64,000 nt of DNA from Stenogyne calaminthoides (taxonomy: Eukaryota; Streptophyta; Magnoliopsida; Lamiales; Lamiaceae): contig JBBCBC010000043.1 in the NCBI GenBank assembly GCA_037126765.1, forward strand, positions 1,116,001 through 1,180,000. Direction: 5' to 3'. Below the pieces are notes generated by a model. The model ran no database searches and had not been told where the DNA came from. It saw only the letters and a program-made list of their open reading frames with translations. This document shows, piece by piece, positions 62,956-64,000 of this stretch. The translations under genes and the position numbers were made by a program. Every line of letters starts with the position of its first letter. Position 1 is the first letter of the stretch.

Positions 62956-64000
62956 TGTTGGGGTTATAATTGGAAAGTATGCTTTTTACTTTGTATAATC
63001 AAACCGAATTTCTATCTTATTTATCAAATAAATTATGTATCAATCGATGCTTTAAATATCATTGAATGTTACATATATTTATTTGTATAATTGTTCAATA
63101 AACAAGACGTGTTATATTGTAGTTAATTTAGTGATACCGTATCACGTAAGATTAAATTAACAAAATTCCTTGTAACTAAAAAGTACGAGGTTCACTTACC
63201 TGAATGGAAATGAACAATCCATCGTGAAAGGTTGAAGTGTAAGGCTCGATTGGCTTGTTTTGACCAAGAGATTACACTAGTGCATGATCGATGTAATCGA
63301 ATAGACCTCTGGAGGATAAATTTTAGCACTAAATTAGGGAAGAATTAGACCTCGATGGTTCAAGCATTCTTAATCTTCATCCCTTAAATAGGATCGTGTG
63401 TGGTTAGTAAATTATCGCTTTGACTTATGATTGGTAGAGAATCAATGAGATTCAATACTTTATATCTTGGGCAATATTACTAGTCACATGCGATTACTAA
63501 GATTTAATACTGAAGAATCGTAAAAGTAGCACGCTTGTTTGATTTGCCCCTTAGGAGGTTCATAAGATTTATCATACCAAATCTTGCAAAGGGAATTTGT
63601 TTCCGCGATGGATAATAATGTTGAACCGCTCTCGACTAAGGACAAAAGATATTAATTAATGGAAAGCTATTTCAATGGCTTGAATTAATTAATGGACCGG
63701 ATAATCTTAAACACGGAAAATAATAACCTGGAGCCATATTAATAAAGAATATGGGTTAAGATGGATGGTAATATTAATTATGTAGTGAGATTAATTAATA
63801 TTTATGGGCTTGAATAATATTGTGGCTCAATATTAGATATTCAAAGTCCATTAGAAGGTCCAATCTAATTCTCCTAAAGGCCCCTCCAAGTAGCCCAAAC
63901 ATTATGTCCAAAAACTGAAAAAGGTGTTTAAAATAAAATAAATTATTGTTGCCTATTTTTCCTAATATTAAGAAAATAATAAATAAAAGAGGGAGAAAGA
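62956..64000 (+). repeat. 3' LTR of the second family A copia element, partial
   Basis: Starts TGTTGGGGTTATAATTGG and matches the reverse complement of the LTRs at 44-46, 51-53, 29-31 and 31-33 kb. About 1045 bp is inside the window. The end lies beyond 64000. Confidence 0.9.

Larger units (their letters stand above)
58587..64000 (+). mobile_element. Second family A copia element, 5'-truncated
   Basis: From about 58587 rightward the sequence matches, in reverse orientation, the interior of the element at 44-53 kb. For example GTATTTAATCATGGTTATTA at 58597 matches the complement of about 50265-50284. The 5' LTR, primer site and G+C-rich leader are missing. Coding remnants, a purine tract and a 3' LTR follow, and the LTR runs off the window. 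Confidence 0.87.

Overview
The window looks like a draft assembly of nuclear DNA from a flowering plant, probably a eudicot. It is AT-rich, its genes are split by GT-AG introns, and most of it is transposable-element debris. Only two cellular genes are recognisable: a minus-strand NRAMP-type metal transporter (3' half only, 6451-8968, running into a 500-base N gap) and a plus-strand organellar-type seryl-tRNA synthetase (35592-40451, ten exons). Both align to their families exon by exon with correct splice sites, yet both carry one- and two-base indels. This suggests consensus errors in the assembly rather than two independent pseudogenes.

Layout: 1-6.0 kb is a mosaic of a copia gag remnant, a TACCG-rich hAT-like fragment, one end of a CACTA element, a second copia gag scrap and several MITEs, including a MULE-type MITE (3572-4094) nested inside an older MITE and a Stowaway (4802-5042). 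6.4-10 kb is the NRAMP gene. 10.2-15 kb holds unrecognised plus-strand coding remnants followed by an LTR-like sequence. 15-19 kb holds unrecognised minus-strand remnants. About 19.1-25.35 kb is a decayed CACTA element with a minus-strand TNP2/DUF4218/DUF4216 transposase. 25.4-29.6 kb is gene-free AT-rich DNA. 29.6-33.4 kb holds two solo LTRs of one copia family, each with its own target-site duplication. 34.75-35.49 kb is a pogo-like element whose transposase C-terminus is still readable, ending about 100 bp upstream of the synthetase start codon.

40.5-44.2 kb is gene-free and includes a long near-perfect hairpin (41656-41913). 44.2-53.5 kb is a complete but decayed minus-strand copia element with both LTRs. 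53.5-58.6 kb holds an unrecognised plus-strand reading and a minus-strand Ty3/gypsy RNase H-integrase remnant. 58.6-64 kb is a 5'-truncated plus-strand copia element of the same family as the 44-53 kb one, running off the window inside its 3' LTR.

No prokaryotic system, CRISPR array, rRNA or tRNA gene was seen. The most interesting items are the nested MITE with its intact 10-bp duplication, the solo-LTR cluster, the hairpin, the pogo element beside the synthetase promoter, the plus-strand reading antisense to the gypsy pol, and the systematic indels in conserved genes.
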